The notes under the pieces: model-generated
The model's database searches: none
Told to the model about the DNA's origin: nothing
The model's input: the letters and a program-made list of their open reading frames with translations, nothing else
Source: Edolisoma coerulescens
Lineage: Eukaryota; Chordata; Aves; Passeriformes; Campephagidae
NCBI GenBank assembly: GCA_013397115.1
Contig: VWZW01006824.1
Coordinates: forward strand, 964,833 to 1,028,832
Length of the DNA stretch: 64,000 bases
Direction of reading: 5' to 3'
Program-made: the position numbers and the translations under genes
Part shown: positions 1 to 12,300 of the stretch, piece after piece
Position numbering within the stretch: position 1 is the stretch's first letter
How the letters are laid out: every line of letters begins with the position of its first letter

Positions 1-201
1 TCTGTGTGCTGTGGATAAGTGTAGTTCTGCTGCAGTCCTTGCAGTTATGCCGAGTTGTTCTGGCTGAATTACTCATGGGATGGCTTCATCTTTCACTGGA
101 TTCATTGGAGGTTTCACTCCTTCCTCCTGCAAACCCAGTCTACTCTCACAACCACCTGACAGGTGCTGAGGGAGTGTTCTCCTCACCTTTGCTCCCTGCA
201 G
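1..201 (+). other. HMCN1: End of an upstream HMCN1 intron
   Basis: No Ig-like reading (Y-x-C-x-A) is present before 202, so this is the 3' end of an intron whose donor lies outside the window. It ends in a pyrimidine-rich tract and AG at 200-201. Confidence 0.75.
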
Positions 202-389
202 TTCCCCCATCCATCAGTGGGGCCGACGGGGACCTGCCTGAGGAGGTGACTGTGCTGGTGAGCAAGGAGGCAGCCATGGACTGCGTTCCCAGTGGGAGCC
301 CTTCCCCAAGGATCACCTGGCAGAAGGATGGCCAGCTCCTGGCAGAGGATGACAAACACACGTTTCTGTCCAATGGAAGGAAGTTACAG
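202..389 (+). CDS. HMCN1: HMCN1 window exon 1: Ig-1, first half
   Basis: The exon completes a Val codon and opens with V-P-P, the usual start of a hemicentin Ig domain. It holds the B-strand Cys (AMDC), the C-strand Trp (ITWQKDG) and ends at KLQ before donor GTAGCT. Phase 1 in, phase 0 out (188 nt). Confidence 0.9.
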
Positions 390-3300
390 GTAGCTCGTAG
401 TGAAAACCTGGTTTGTGGCAATGAAAAACTGTCTGGTTTTGCTGAGTAGGAGGTATTTTCTTTCTCCTGCAAGGTGCTGCAAACATAAGGAGTTTTTGTC
501 CCTCACCTGCTCCTTCTCAGTCCCATGTAGTTTCCTCAGATCCAGCCATTTGTGGGATCATGCTGTGAACCCTATCAGTGAAATCGCTTGCTTTAAAATA
601 CTGCTGAATTTTTTTGAAAAAATAGTTGAAATAGTATATTCTGAAGAACTTCCTTTCCCACTGATGAATGAAATTGAATAAAACTATGAAAGCAGAGAGC
701 TGGACTTAATCCTCTCCACTTGCTTCTTTGGCAGTGAGTTGTCTATACATTAGCTCCACAGCCATATTTTGTCTTTTTTTGCCTTAGATTTTGAATTCCC
801 AAATAACAGATACTGGCAGGTACGTCTGCATCGCAGAAAACATAGCTGGAAGTGCCAAGAAGTATTTTAACCTCAATGTTCACAGTAAGTACAGTCATCC
901 ATAACTTCTGTCTTCTGTCAAATGCTGGTTTAGCTTGGATGTGTTATTTTTAGCAGAGTGCTCAGACCCCCTCAGCTTCATTCATGTGAGTTCTGCTGGG
1001 TGTGATGGAGATTCTGACAGACCAGAACTCAAATATCAGTTTAAAGTACCTTGACAACATATGGCTCTTGATCCCACATGGCTTTAGCTCCTCATACGTG
1101 TTCCAGGAAGGTGGGAATTGTTATTGAGGGAGCCTGGTGTGGTGGCTGTGTTTGCCCTGTTGGGGTTGTGAGCCTTGGAATCATGAATTATAAACAGGTT
1201 GGATTATAGTCTGTTTTGATACATTCAGAAAATGCATTTTTTCAAAGAAATTAATGATAGAAGGCATTAAACAAAGATACACAGCTTGTAAAGGCTTGAT
1301 TTTTAGAAATGTGCCCTTTCAGGTTCCTGTCCTCTATTTTTGGTTTTCTTGTGGAGTTACAGTAGGGTTAAAATAAATGTTGGCCTTAAGCCTCAGAAGT
1401 CTAAAACAAATACAATCAAGACATTTTTCATAAAACAGTCTCCACCACCCTCCCTTCCCTCTCCTGATAACTTCAGAAAATCAGGACATCTCTAATTAGC
1501 ATTTCAGAGTAAACCCAAACTTCGCCTTCTATTTCTGCCCACTTTCAGCTTTCCCTCCTGAAGAGCAAAGAAGCATCATTCCCACCAATTCCTCTGCACC
1601 ATTCCATGTTTCAACCTGCCAAGGAACACTGGCAGCTACATCTTTATCTACTTCATCTGACAGAAAACTAGGGCTGTCCTTTCTCCCATCTAAAGACAAT
1701 ACCAGCATCCCAGGAATATGAGGAGTCAGTTTATTGCACACAGAATAATTGCATTTTTTCCTCTATCACACATGCAGCAAATTTACCTACTGCATGGCAC
1801 AGATTTATAGCACTTTTTGCTACTCAGTAATGCATTTAGCCAAAAATAGTGTTGTCATGGGAAGAATTTTCCCTGGAATTGTTCTCTGAGAAGTTATTTT
1901 CTTTCAGTGGAGTCTGTCCAGGTTTCCTGATATGTTGAGTTTTGCTTTTAAATCAAAATATTTCACTTTTCCTGACATTTGCGTTTAAATTTAAACTTCT
2001 GTCTTAAAAATATTTGGTTTTAGTGACTGTGGCTTAATACTATTCTCTTAAAAGAAATATTTGCATGAAGCTTCAATTCTAACTCAACAATATTACCAAC
2101 TTAGGCCTGTTTTTCTTAATGCAGTTCAATTTGAAAAATTACAGTGTAGCTGTTCAGGAAAAGACCACACAGGGTGAAGCACTAAGGAAAATGCATTATC
2201 AGTAAGCAGCAGGATCTGTGTTTTGTCAGTGTCAAAAAAAAGGCTATTTCCCAGCATTTTTCTGTGTTTCTAATAGGACTGCTCTCATAAATTTAAACAA
2301 AACATTAAAGATGATGCCCTTTATTAAGTTGAAAAATTCACTTCTGGTCACCAAGGCGAGTCATAAAACTAATACAACACCTTTGAAAACATAGGAAATA
2401 AGCACCCAGATTTAAATAGGGAAATAATAGGTAATTTTCATGTTGAGTGCTGTATTTGAGCCCATGACTGTGTCTTTATGCACATACAGGTACATTTGCG
2501 TGTGCAGATTACCTGTGGTGCATTTGTGGGTGCTTTTTGCTGCAGAAATTGAATTCAGCCACTGACACAGTTTAAGCAAATTTCATTAAAGACAGCTGAG
2601 ATTTGGCCCTGTACGTTAAACTATCCACTGCCAATAATCACATCTGTGGGAAAGGAACTGTAAAAGTAAATAAATACAAAAAACTATCAAATGTTGTCAG
2701 ATCAGAATTCTCCACTTGCTCTAGTGAACCATTTTATCCTCTTTATCAGGGAAATATCCTTCAATTATTCCAAATCTGAAAAATATGGACCAAATACCCC
2801 ATTTACATGGACTCCCCTTGTTTGTGCAGTGCCCAGAGGAGCCATAAACTTGCCTTAATGACTGGTTTGTGTCACTTTAGTGACAGCAAACAGCTGGAGC
2901 ATTTTGGGGGGAGATGGGCCAATATACTTCAACGTTTCTGTCTTTGAAGAGGAGGATTCCATGTGTTCTTTGGAATGATTTTTCCACCCAATAGAGCCAA
3001 GAACATGCTTTTGCTTTCCTCTTAAGTGTTTTATATATCCCCACTGCAAAAACATGGCAACTAAAGCTTGGGGGTTATTAAAAGGAAGAGATTTACAGTT
3101 CTTTCATTCTAAATCGTTCTTGTAGAAAGGTCACATGTCAAACTATTCTTGATTTCAAAATCCTGGGACTTGTAAGCTTAAGGAATGCACCCCCTGGAGC
3201 AATGCTGCATGCCAGGATTTTCCAGTGCTTAGCTCACTGCTAAGCAACAGGTTTGTCTGGTTGACAGAACAACTCTGAACTATGTCAGGAGGAATAAGTT

Positions 3301-6300
3301 TGGGGTCTCTGTAGGTGGAAAATGGACTGTTCCAGAGAGAACTGGAGCAGCAAGAAATCAGGAAGAAGTGATAGCCATCCTGCATATCCTGCCAATGGGA
3401 ATTTGCTCTGTCCTGCCTCACACAGCAAATGTCCAATGAGCAGTGTTACAAAATTGGCAGTGCGTCATCAGGATCTCGGGTAGGTTCATTAGCCCTCCCA
3501 AACCTCCAGCACAGAAGGACTGCAAATGAAATAATTGACATTGTTGTGAAGTACTGGAACAGGAATGACCATTAGATTGGTTTCGGTCATATTTCCAGAT
3601 GCATCCAAAAAGCAGTTGGTCCATTCATAAGATGTGAAAGATTTTTGCAACCTGGCCCTTTGGCAAAATGCAGCACCTCAGCTTTACTGTAGTAAATCAG
3701 GGTCTTGGGGGATATCCTTTGCTGATGCAGTGATAGATGCTATTAATGTATTTTTCTCTCCACAGTTCCTCCAGGTATTGTTGGGACTAACCCTGATAAT
3801 CTGACCGTGGTAGTGAATAATTTCATCTCTCTGACTTGTGAGGTCACGGGCTTTCCACCTCCTGATCTCAGCTGGCTCAAGAATGGAAAGCCTGTCAGTT
3901 CAAACTCCAACACTTTTATTGTGCCTGGTGAGGAATCTCAGCCATTCTGCAGCCTTCGGGCTCAGCTTCTGCCTGGTTTGTCTTGATAGGGCCCATGGCC
4001 ACTCTTCACGGGGCACAGTGCCTGTGCTCAGCCTGTTGCACCTGCAGTTCTAAACCAGCCTTTGGGACTGGCACAATCACCACAGAACAAATCTCCAGCC
4101 TTCTTTCCTCGCTTCAGGTGCTCGGACGCTGCAGATTCCCCAAGCCAAGCTGTCAGATGGGGGAGAATACACTTGTACTGCCAGGAACCAAGCTGGGGAA
4201 AGTCAGAAGAAGAGCTTCCTAACTGTCCTTGGTTTGTGAATATTACTATTTTCTGAAGTCATATCTATTGCTTGGAAAATATGGGGAGGTTTATCTGCTT
4301 TATCGGGTTGTTTCAACAAAACAAATGCAGAACTAACTCTGAGCTCTTTCCCCAGTGCCCCCGAGCATCAAGGCCCAGGGGGGAGCGTCGGTGACAGCGC
4401 TGAACGTGCGAGTGGGCACACCAGTGACCCTGGACTGTGAGTCCAATGCCATCCCAGCCCCGGTCATCACCTGGTACAAGAACAGCCGCATCATTCCCGA
4501 CTCTGCTGCCGTGGAGGTCCTGGCAGATGGGCAGACCCTGCGGATCAAGGCTGCAGAGGTGGGCCAGGCTGGGGGGAGGCTGCATCTGCCACTGCTCCAC
4601 TACTGCCAAGCAATTATTTCAGTCTTTAGTGGTGTATTTTACTCACTGTACACAGGAGATGTGTTTGCTGGAGGCTTTTCATCCTGTGAGAAGCACTTTG
4701 AGTCTGCAGAGGCACAGGCTGTAAACGTCTCTAAACTGTAGCATTAAAGACTCTATAATGGTTTCTTTTAAAACTTGTTTTTATTTTAGGTTTCTGACAC
4801 AGGCCAATACGTGTGCAAAGCCATAAATATTGCGGGACAAGATGATAAAAATTTCCATCTCAATGTTTATGGTGAGGACCCTCTGCATCGTCTTCAATAA
4901 TTATTGTAATAACATAGACTTTGCAGATTAGGCAATTCAAAATAAGTTCATATAACATTTTTCCTGCTTCCATTCAATTCACAGTGCCTCCAAGTATAGA
5001 AGGCCCTGAGCAAGAGTTGGTCAGTGAATCCATCAGTAATCCTGTCACTTTTGTGTGTGATGCTACTGGAATTCCTCCACCCACATTAGTCTGGCTTAAG
5101 AATGGAAAACCAATAGGTAACATTCTTTCATGCTTTTCACTCCTCTTTCTCCCCTCTTTGAGGCACCACTTTGCTGTTTGCTGTCTGGTTTGTGTTTCTT
5201 CTTCATCTGTCTCTAGACAGGCTCTTACGAGAACTGATAGGAATCTTTGTTTTGAAACTTTGATGGAACAATTCCTCCCAAAAGAGATGTTTGCTCCCTG
5301 TGGCCTGGTTTGGAATGATGACTTGTTTATGTATTTCAGAAAACCTGGGTTTTCTTGAAGTTCATATTTTACCTGGTGGAAGCAAGCTTCAGATCGCTCG
5401 CTCTGAGCTCCTGGACAGTGGCACCTACACGTGTATTGCCTCCAATCCAGAGGGAAAAGCTCAGAAAACCTATGTGCTTTCCATCCAAGGTAAGGAATGG
5501 GGAAGGATGCAGGGAGCAGAACTGGTTGAACATTGGGTGAATGTGACACTGTCTGTGCTGGAGACGCTGAGATCACACAATCACATAGAAAAGTGGAGAA
5601 TTTAGACTGTTATTTTTGTAATCAGAGGGGAGAGTGGTTGGAGAGTTCAATATTTCTGGTCCAAAATTTGCATAGAAAAGAATAGCCTTAAGCCCTGACT
5701 GTGGAACTTGAACAGAGTCGTGCAAGTTGTATGTGTCTGCTGCTGGTCACATCCTTCCTCCTGCTGAGCACTGGAGCTGCCTTGGTTGGCTGTGGAGCAG
5801 CACACAGAGATGGATTCAGGAGCAGTGGTACCTGTTGTGCCATGGGAGGAGTTAGCAAAGACCTACTGCCAGAATTTCCTTAGGAATAGTGCCTCCCCCA
5901 CCCCCACCTCAAATGACAAACCCTTATTTGTTATGGAATTGTCTCCTGCCTTGCTGTGCATCACCCTTAGTCTGCAGCTGTTGTGTATTCCTCGGTTCCT
6001 AATGACCCATCCCCACTAATTGCACTGGTGTACCCCTGCCTGCCAGTTTTTCCCCAAGTTCAGAAATGGAATGTCAAGCTGGTTGTTTGATCAAATGTGT
6101 CTGAAATTGCTCAGAACTTGTAAGTGGGGCTGACAGTCTTGACTTCATGGATAGCAGGACTGTCATCCTTGTTCCTTGGGAATACAGGCTGGAAATGGCT
6201 TTGATTAGGATGGAATTAGTGTGGCTGTTCACATGATGTTGGTCACAGAATCCCAGACTGGTTTGGGCTGGAAGGGACCTTAAGGCCAATCCAGTGCCAC

Positions 6301-9300
6301 CCCTTCCCATGGGCAGGGACTCCTTCCACCATCCCAGGTTGCTCCAAGCCCCGTCCAGCCTGGCCTTGGGCACTGCCAGGGATCCAGGGGCAGCCACAGC
6401 TGCTGAAAACCTGCCCCAGGTGCTGCACTAAGTGCTGGTGCTCATGAGCTACTGCAGTGTGGCTGTTTCTAGTTCAGGTTATGTTTCTTGGTGCTGAATC
6501 TCTTCCCTCCATGGTGCATTTCCAGTTCCTCCCAGTATTGCTGGCTCCGAGATGCCGAGCGAGGTCAGTGTCCTCCTGGGAGAGAGCATCCAGCTGCTCT
6601 GCAATGCCAGTGGAGTGCCCACCCCGGACGTGCAGTGGCTGAAGGATGGAAAAACAATTGCCAGCGATGATTTACAAAGAATAAGGCAAGAAAAATAAGC
6701 AGACACCGCATTCTCTTCTGTAATTTTAAAGCACACAGGGCTCTAAGGAGGGAGTGTGAGGAGAGCCTGAACTGGAGCTTAGCCAGGTTAAGAACATCGT
6801 CTCCCTCCTTAGCTTCTATAAATCAAGTATGATTTGTTTGTACTTTGATTTTTTAAAATTTCATTTTCTTAACAGAGATAAGTATACGATATTTATTTCT
6901 TTCTCAGTTAATAAATTCCATAAAAGTTCATCAGCTCCATGAAAGTTTGTTAATGTCATTAAATCCCTTTGGAGGGGAAAGATCTGAGGCATGGAAACAT
7001 TTGACTTGATGCTTTTCATTATGGGTCCTTCAAAAGCCTGGCTGGAGTTGAATCCTAAAGTTAAACAGGACATCTCTGAGAAAAACTTCCTAGCCTATCT
7101 CTAACAATAATATTTTGCAAAATACAATGGTTCTCTCACCAAGCTCCCAGGAGGATAGAGGCAGTTACTGAAATGTCCAGACCAGACTGTTGATCTGCCA
7201 GGTCAGAGGAACACTAAACAAACTCCCTGTGCTTTGTGATGCTCTTTGTAGAGTGACTCCAGATGGAAGCACATTAAACATCTCCAGAGCTCTCACCTCG
7301 GACACAGGGAAATACACTTGTGTGGCTACTAACCCTGCAGGAGAGGAGGACAGGATTTTCAACGTGAATGTATATGGTGAGTTCTGCCAGATGTGAAACC
7401 CAAGTCTGGTCCATAATCCCATCCTTGGGAGCACTCCCAAGGGAGAGCCCAGAGAGGAATGCCTGTCTGCAGTGGAATCCTGCATGCATATGTTTCCAAT
7501 TGCCTGTGCTGCAGATATTACACAGGATGCTCTGTCAATGACAAAAGGGTTGAAACTGCTGGTAAATGTGCTTTGGGATAAACAGGAATTAATTCCTTTG
7601 GTGGATTTCACAATAGAGGGATTCTGCTTGTAGTGATTTTTTATTTCTTGTGGGGAAAAATATATTTGGGCTGATTTCCTATGACACTGCTGTTTTGTTG
7701 TGTTGACTTCCCTAATTCCAATCAAAGCACATCAGCTAAGAGCAGAGTGGTATGAAGGGAACTGATAGGTAAAGGTCCTGAGAGTTTAAAAATGAGGGAG
7801 TGTTGGAGGAAATTGCAGTTTGACATCCAGTGGATAGTGAGTGTGATCCTTTAGCAGCATAGACAGTGGGTATTTTAAGTTGTGAAAAATGTGCTCCTTA
7901 AGTACAATGGGAGGGGAGAGGGGAGAGTTCTGCCCAGGCAGGGTTTCACAGTGGGGTAGGTGTCTGTCCCACTTACACAGACTTGGAGTCAGTGGAACAC
8001 AGGCACGAGTAGAGCAACAAGAGATGACCTTTGGTATCATAAATAACAGGCCTGAATGACCACAGCACATCTTTCAGGGACAGAATGGCTCTGCACAACA
8101 GCAGGGAGTTTGTGCTCAGTTTATAATGGTTGAAGTTCAAGCAATAACCAACTTAAAGGTCTTGTTGGTGTCACTGTGACGGTGAGTGATGGGATCCTAG
8201 CTGAGCCAGAGCCTGGAGCTGCACCTGGCATGGCTTTCAAACTGACCTGTAACCCCAAAGAGCCCCAAAGCAGCAATTAATGTAATCAGCCAGAATACTT
8301 ACCTAGGCATTTTGAACTTTCTCTGTTTAAGGATGAAGTCAGAAGATGCATCCAGACATAATAAACTAGCTTTCCTCCTCTGTAATTTCTCTGTTTAAGA
8401 TTTATTTAAGGACATGAGTTTGTGTGGTCCCTTCTGGCCCTGGGTTCAGCCCATCCCTTCCTGCACTGTCCTTCTCTCCCCAGGACCCTCAGGCCCTGAG
8501 TTCTGCCTTGTTTGCTGCAGGCTGGCAAATCAAAGATAATTCTACTGTCATTGTACCTCTGATTTGAAATACCTAAATGGATTATTTTTAGTGCTCAATG
8601 TTATTGTCTGAGGATTTACTCTACAAAAAGTGGGATCCTCTTATTGAATTGCCAGTGGGGCATAAGGGGCAGGATTTCCTGCAAGGTGGAATGGTTTCAG
8701 GAGCCTGTTTTAATACATTCCTTTCCATCATTTACAAATGCAGTTCCTCCCACGATAGCCAATAGTAAAGATGAAGCAGAGGAGCTCACTGCCCTTTTGG
8801 ACACCTCCCTAAATATTGAATGTTCTGCTGCTGGGACCCCCCCACCACAGCTCCACTGGCTGAAGAATGGCCTTCCTCTGTCTGTCTCCTCCCAGATCAG
8901 GCTGCTGTCAGCTGGGCAGATCCTCAGGTTGGTTCTCATTTCTTTTAACTAGCTCCGTTTCTGTTCTCTTTTGCAGTATCAGCATAATTCTGCTCTATTT
9001 TTGGAAGCAAGAGTAAAATTTGATTCAAACCGTGCCATAATAAAGATAATGTGTTCTATGTATTCCATTCACAGCTTGCTTAAATTGCTTTTTTCCTTAG
9101 ACTAGCCCGAGTGCAGATATCAGATACTGGAGTGTACACTTGTGTAGCATCTAACAGAGCTGGGGTGCACAACAAACACTACAACCTGCAAGTTTTGGGT
9201 GAGTGGCTCTGAAATGCTTTATGTAAAGAATCATAGTTCTTAATTTCTTAAACCTACTCTTCAGTTTTCTTTCTCACCACTTTGTTGCAGACAGCCATAA

Positions 9301-12300
9301 GTATATCTTAGAGGTAATCACTGGGGAAATAGTAACTTTTTTAAGTGTTGGGGATTTTTTTTAAGTGGAAAGTGTTTTAACCTGAGAAAAGTCCTTACCA
9401 GAATTATCACCCGTAATCATAAAATCACAGAGTGGTTTGGGTTGGAAGGAACCTTAAAGCTCACCTAGTTCCAACTCCCATAATGTGTCACAGGTTTTTT
9501 AGAAAGAATAATATTTTTAGAGAGAATAATATTTAATTTCTAAGTGAAGTTTAGCACAGGAATGTAACTGGGGAAGTGCAGAAGGGCAGCTGTTCCAGCT
9601 GTTCTGTGCCCAGAATACCCCTGTGCTGTGTGACAGATCTCTGTCCCCGTGTCCCTGTGCTGTGTGACTGAGCTCTGTCCCCGTGTCCCTGTGCTGTGTG
9701 ACTGAGCTCTGTCCCCGTGTCCCTGTGCTGTGTGACTGAGCTCTGTCCCCGTGTCCCTGTGCTGTGTGACTGAGCTCTGTCCCCGTGTCCCTGTGCTGTG
9801 TGACTGAGCTCTGTCCCCATGCCCTGTCCCGTGTGTGACAGCTCTCTGTCCCTGCAGTTCCCCTGTGCTGTGTGTGACAGATCTCTGTCNCTCCCGATTC
9901 CCTGTGCTGTGTGTGACTGAGCTCTGTCCCCATGCCCTGTCCCGTGTGTGACAGCTCTCTGTCCCTGCAGTGCCGCCCAGCCTGGACAACGCGGGGGGCA
10001 CGGAGGAGGTGTCGGTGCTGCGGGGCGGTGCGGCCACCCTGGGCTGTGTGAGCGATGGCTCCCCTGTCCCCAGCATGTCATGGCTCAAGGACGGGCTGGC
10101 CCTGCGCCTCGGGGCTCGCCTGAGCTCCAGCAGGCGCGGGATGGTGCTGCAGGTGCTGAGGGCAGAGCCCGCGGACGCGGGCCGATACACCTGCGTGGCC
10201 TCCAACGCCGCCGGACAGAGCAGCAAGCACTTCGTCCTGAAGGTGCTGGGTGAGCGTTCACCTCGCAGCGTGAGTGGTGATGTGACACTTAAACCACCTC
10301 CTGGGATAAAAAATGTTTTCATAGGCTCGCAGAACCCCAGCGTGGTTTGGGTTGGGAGGCACCTTAAAGCCCATCCAGTGCCACCCCCTGCCATGGGCAG
10401 GGACACCTTCCGCTGTCCCAGGCTGCTCCAAGCCCCATCCAACCTGGTCGTTTCAATAAATGATAAATGAGAGAAATAAGGAAATGAAAGATACCTAAAG
10501 ATGTGTGAATGTGCAATACAGTATGTATTTCCCAAGTACTGAAATGTGCTATAATTAATGTAACTATATGCTATAAATTAGTAACTTTGCTTAGCACAAA
10601 TTCAGCTTGACAGGAAGATGCACAGCTGAAAACGCAACAGTTAAAAGGCTGATAAATGTATTTGCTGAAATTATATAGTATGTTTTATCTGTGTTTTTGA
10701 AAACATTTTCTAACTAATAATTCTAAATGATAAAATATGCAAATTAATAGGCAGAGTCAGATAGAAATTACCTGAGTTCCTCAGTGAGTTCATGATACAC
10801 TCAGAAATAATTTAATGTAGACTAATTCTACAGACTCTACCCACAAGATCATGTTTTCAGTCAGTTTTTACAGGTGTTTTGAGTCCATAAAGAACTGGAA
10901 TGTTTTTCATTCCGCAGAGCCACCTCATATTAATGGTTCAGATGAACCAGAAGAGCTCTCTGTCATTGTTAACAACCCACTTGAGCTTCTCTGCATCTCC
11001 TCTGGCATCCCAGTGCCCAAAATCTCATGGATGAAGGATGGGCGCCCACTGCTGCAGACTGACAATATTCACGTGCTAGGAGAAGCCCTCCGAATAACCA
11101 GTGCTCAGGTAGAGTGTTTGTTTCAAAATGGGCTCAGTTCTGCAATCTCTAAAATGGTTCCTGCCTTAGGACCATCCTCAGAGGTGTCCTAAAAACCCCT
11201 AAAAATCACCCACCTGCATTTGTGGTTAGAGAAGGGTTGAGGGCAAGCAACCTTTAAAAACCTGCATCGATAAACTAAGGCTGGATCCAGCTGTGGATGG
11301 CCAGGTGAAGTTCCCCAGACAGAAGTGGAATAGGGCTTGGGATTGATTGCTGCTTGTTTTGTTTGTAAAACCAACTCTTCTGGGCTGTACAATGAGGAGT
11401 TTATAGGAAGGAGAAGCCATAAAGATGTTAATGACGGTGTGCACAAAAGGATTTCCTCAGTACCCAAACCTGAGCCTTCCTTAGATATATCCCTATAGGC
11501 AGTTCCGTCTTTAGTGCTGGAGACACATTATCCAGAGAGATTTTATGGAGTCCTGCAACTCCTGAGCCATCTCTGAATAACCCCATCATAGTAAAATAAG
11601 AAGTATTCAAGAACTTCATTACTTTCTTGCCAGGCATTCTGTATCTCCTGTACTTGTGTTCAAGTGCTGCCTGTTGTATGTTATTGCTGTGTTTGTATTT
11701 CTTGGTTTTGCTGAATTTTTCCCATAATCTGAGATTTCTGCTGAAGTTGTCCCTCTGTTTCCAGGTGGAGGACACAGGAAGATACACATGTTTGGCATCT
11801 AGCCCAGCAGGAGATGATGATAAGGAATATTTAGTACGAGTGCATGGTAAGTTTAATTTAGGGGGAAAAAAAAAATTTCTTCAGAGTGTAAACTGCTAAG
11901 GTACATCTCATTTAACAAACACATATTCCTAAAGATGAAGTATTCTGTGTATTACAGCATATGGTCATAATTAATGCTTCTGATTAAGGATGGTTATTCT
12001 GGATGTGATACACAATTAGAAGGGAAGTTCCGCCTGATTTCTGTTACAACTCCAAGTCTTATTTTGAATATCCAGGAATCTCACAGATGTCAGTATTTGC
12101 TTGGATCAAGTTTGTTACGCTCACTCTATAGAGATGTGAAATATACTGATCTGTTTAATACAGGTATTGAGGGGAAGAACTAATTAATGATACCACAGCT
12201 TTGCATTTATTTTAAACTTGAAATAAATTGGAAATTTTCAATAAGTAGTCCTCCTGATGGTTCATATGTGTGGTGTTGATTTTGTTCTCTGTTTTTGTGC

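Noticed and set aside
4974..5576. 200-codon open frame on the minus strand
   Set aside because: It lies antisense to the Ig-4 exons, whose coding frame is clear, and shows no domain.
9540..10535. 331-codon open frame on the minus strand with a regular repeat pattern
   Set aside because: It is the reverse translation of the 34-bp minisatellite, the Ig-7 exon and a CR1 fragment. The repeat unit length (34) and the N inside it show that it is not a protein-coding repeat.
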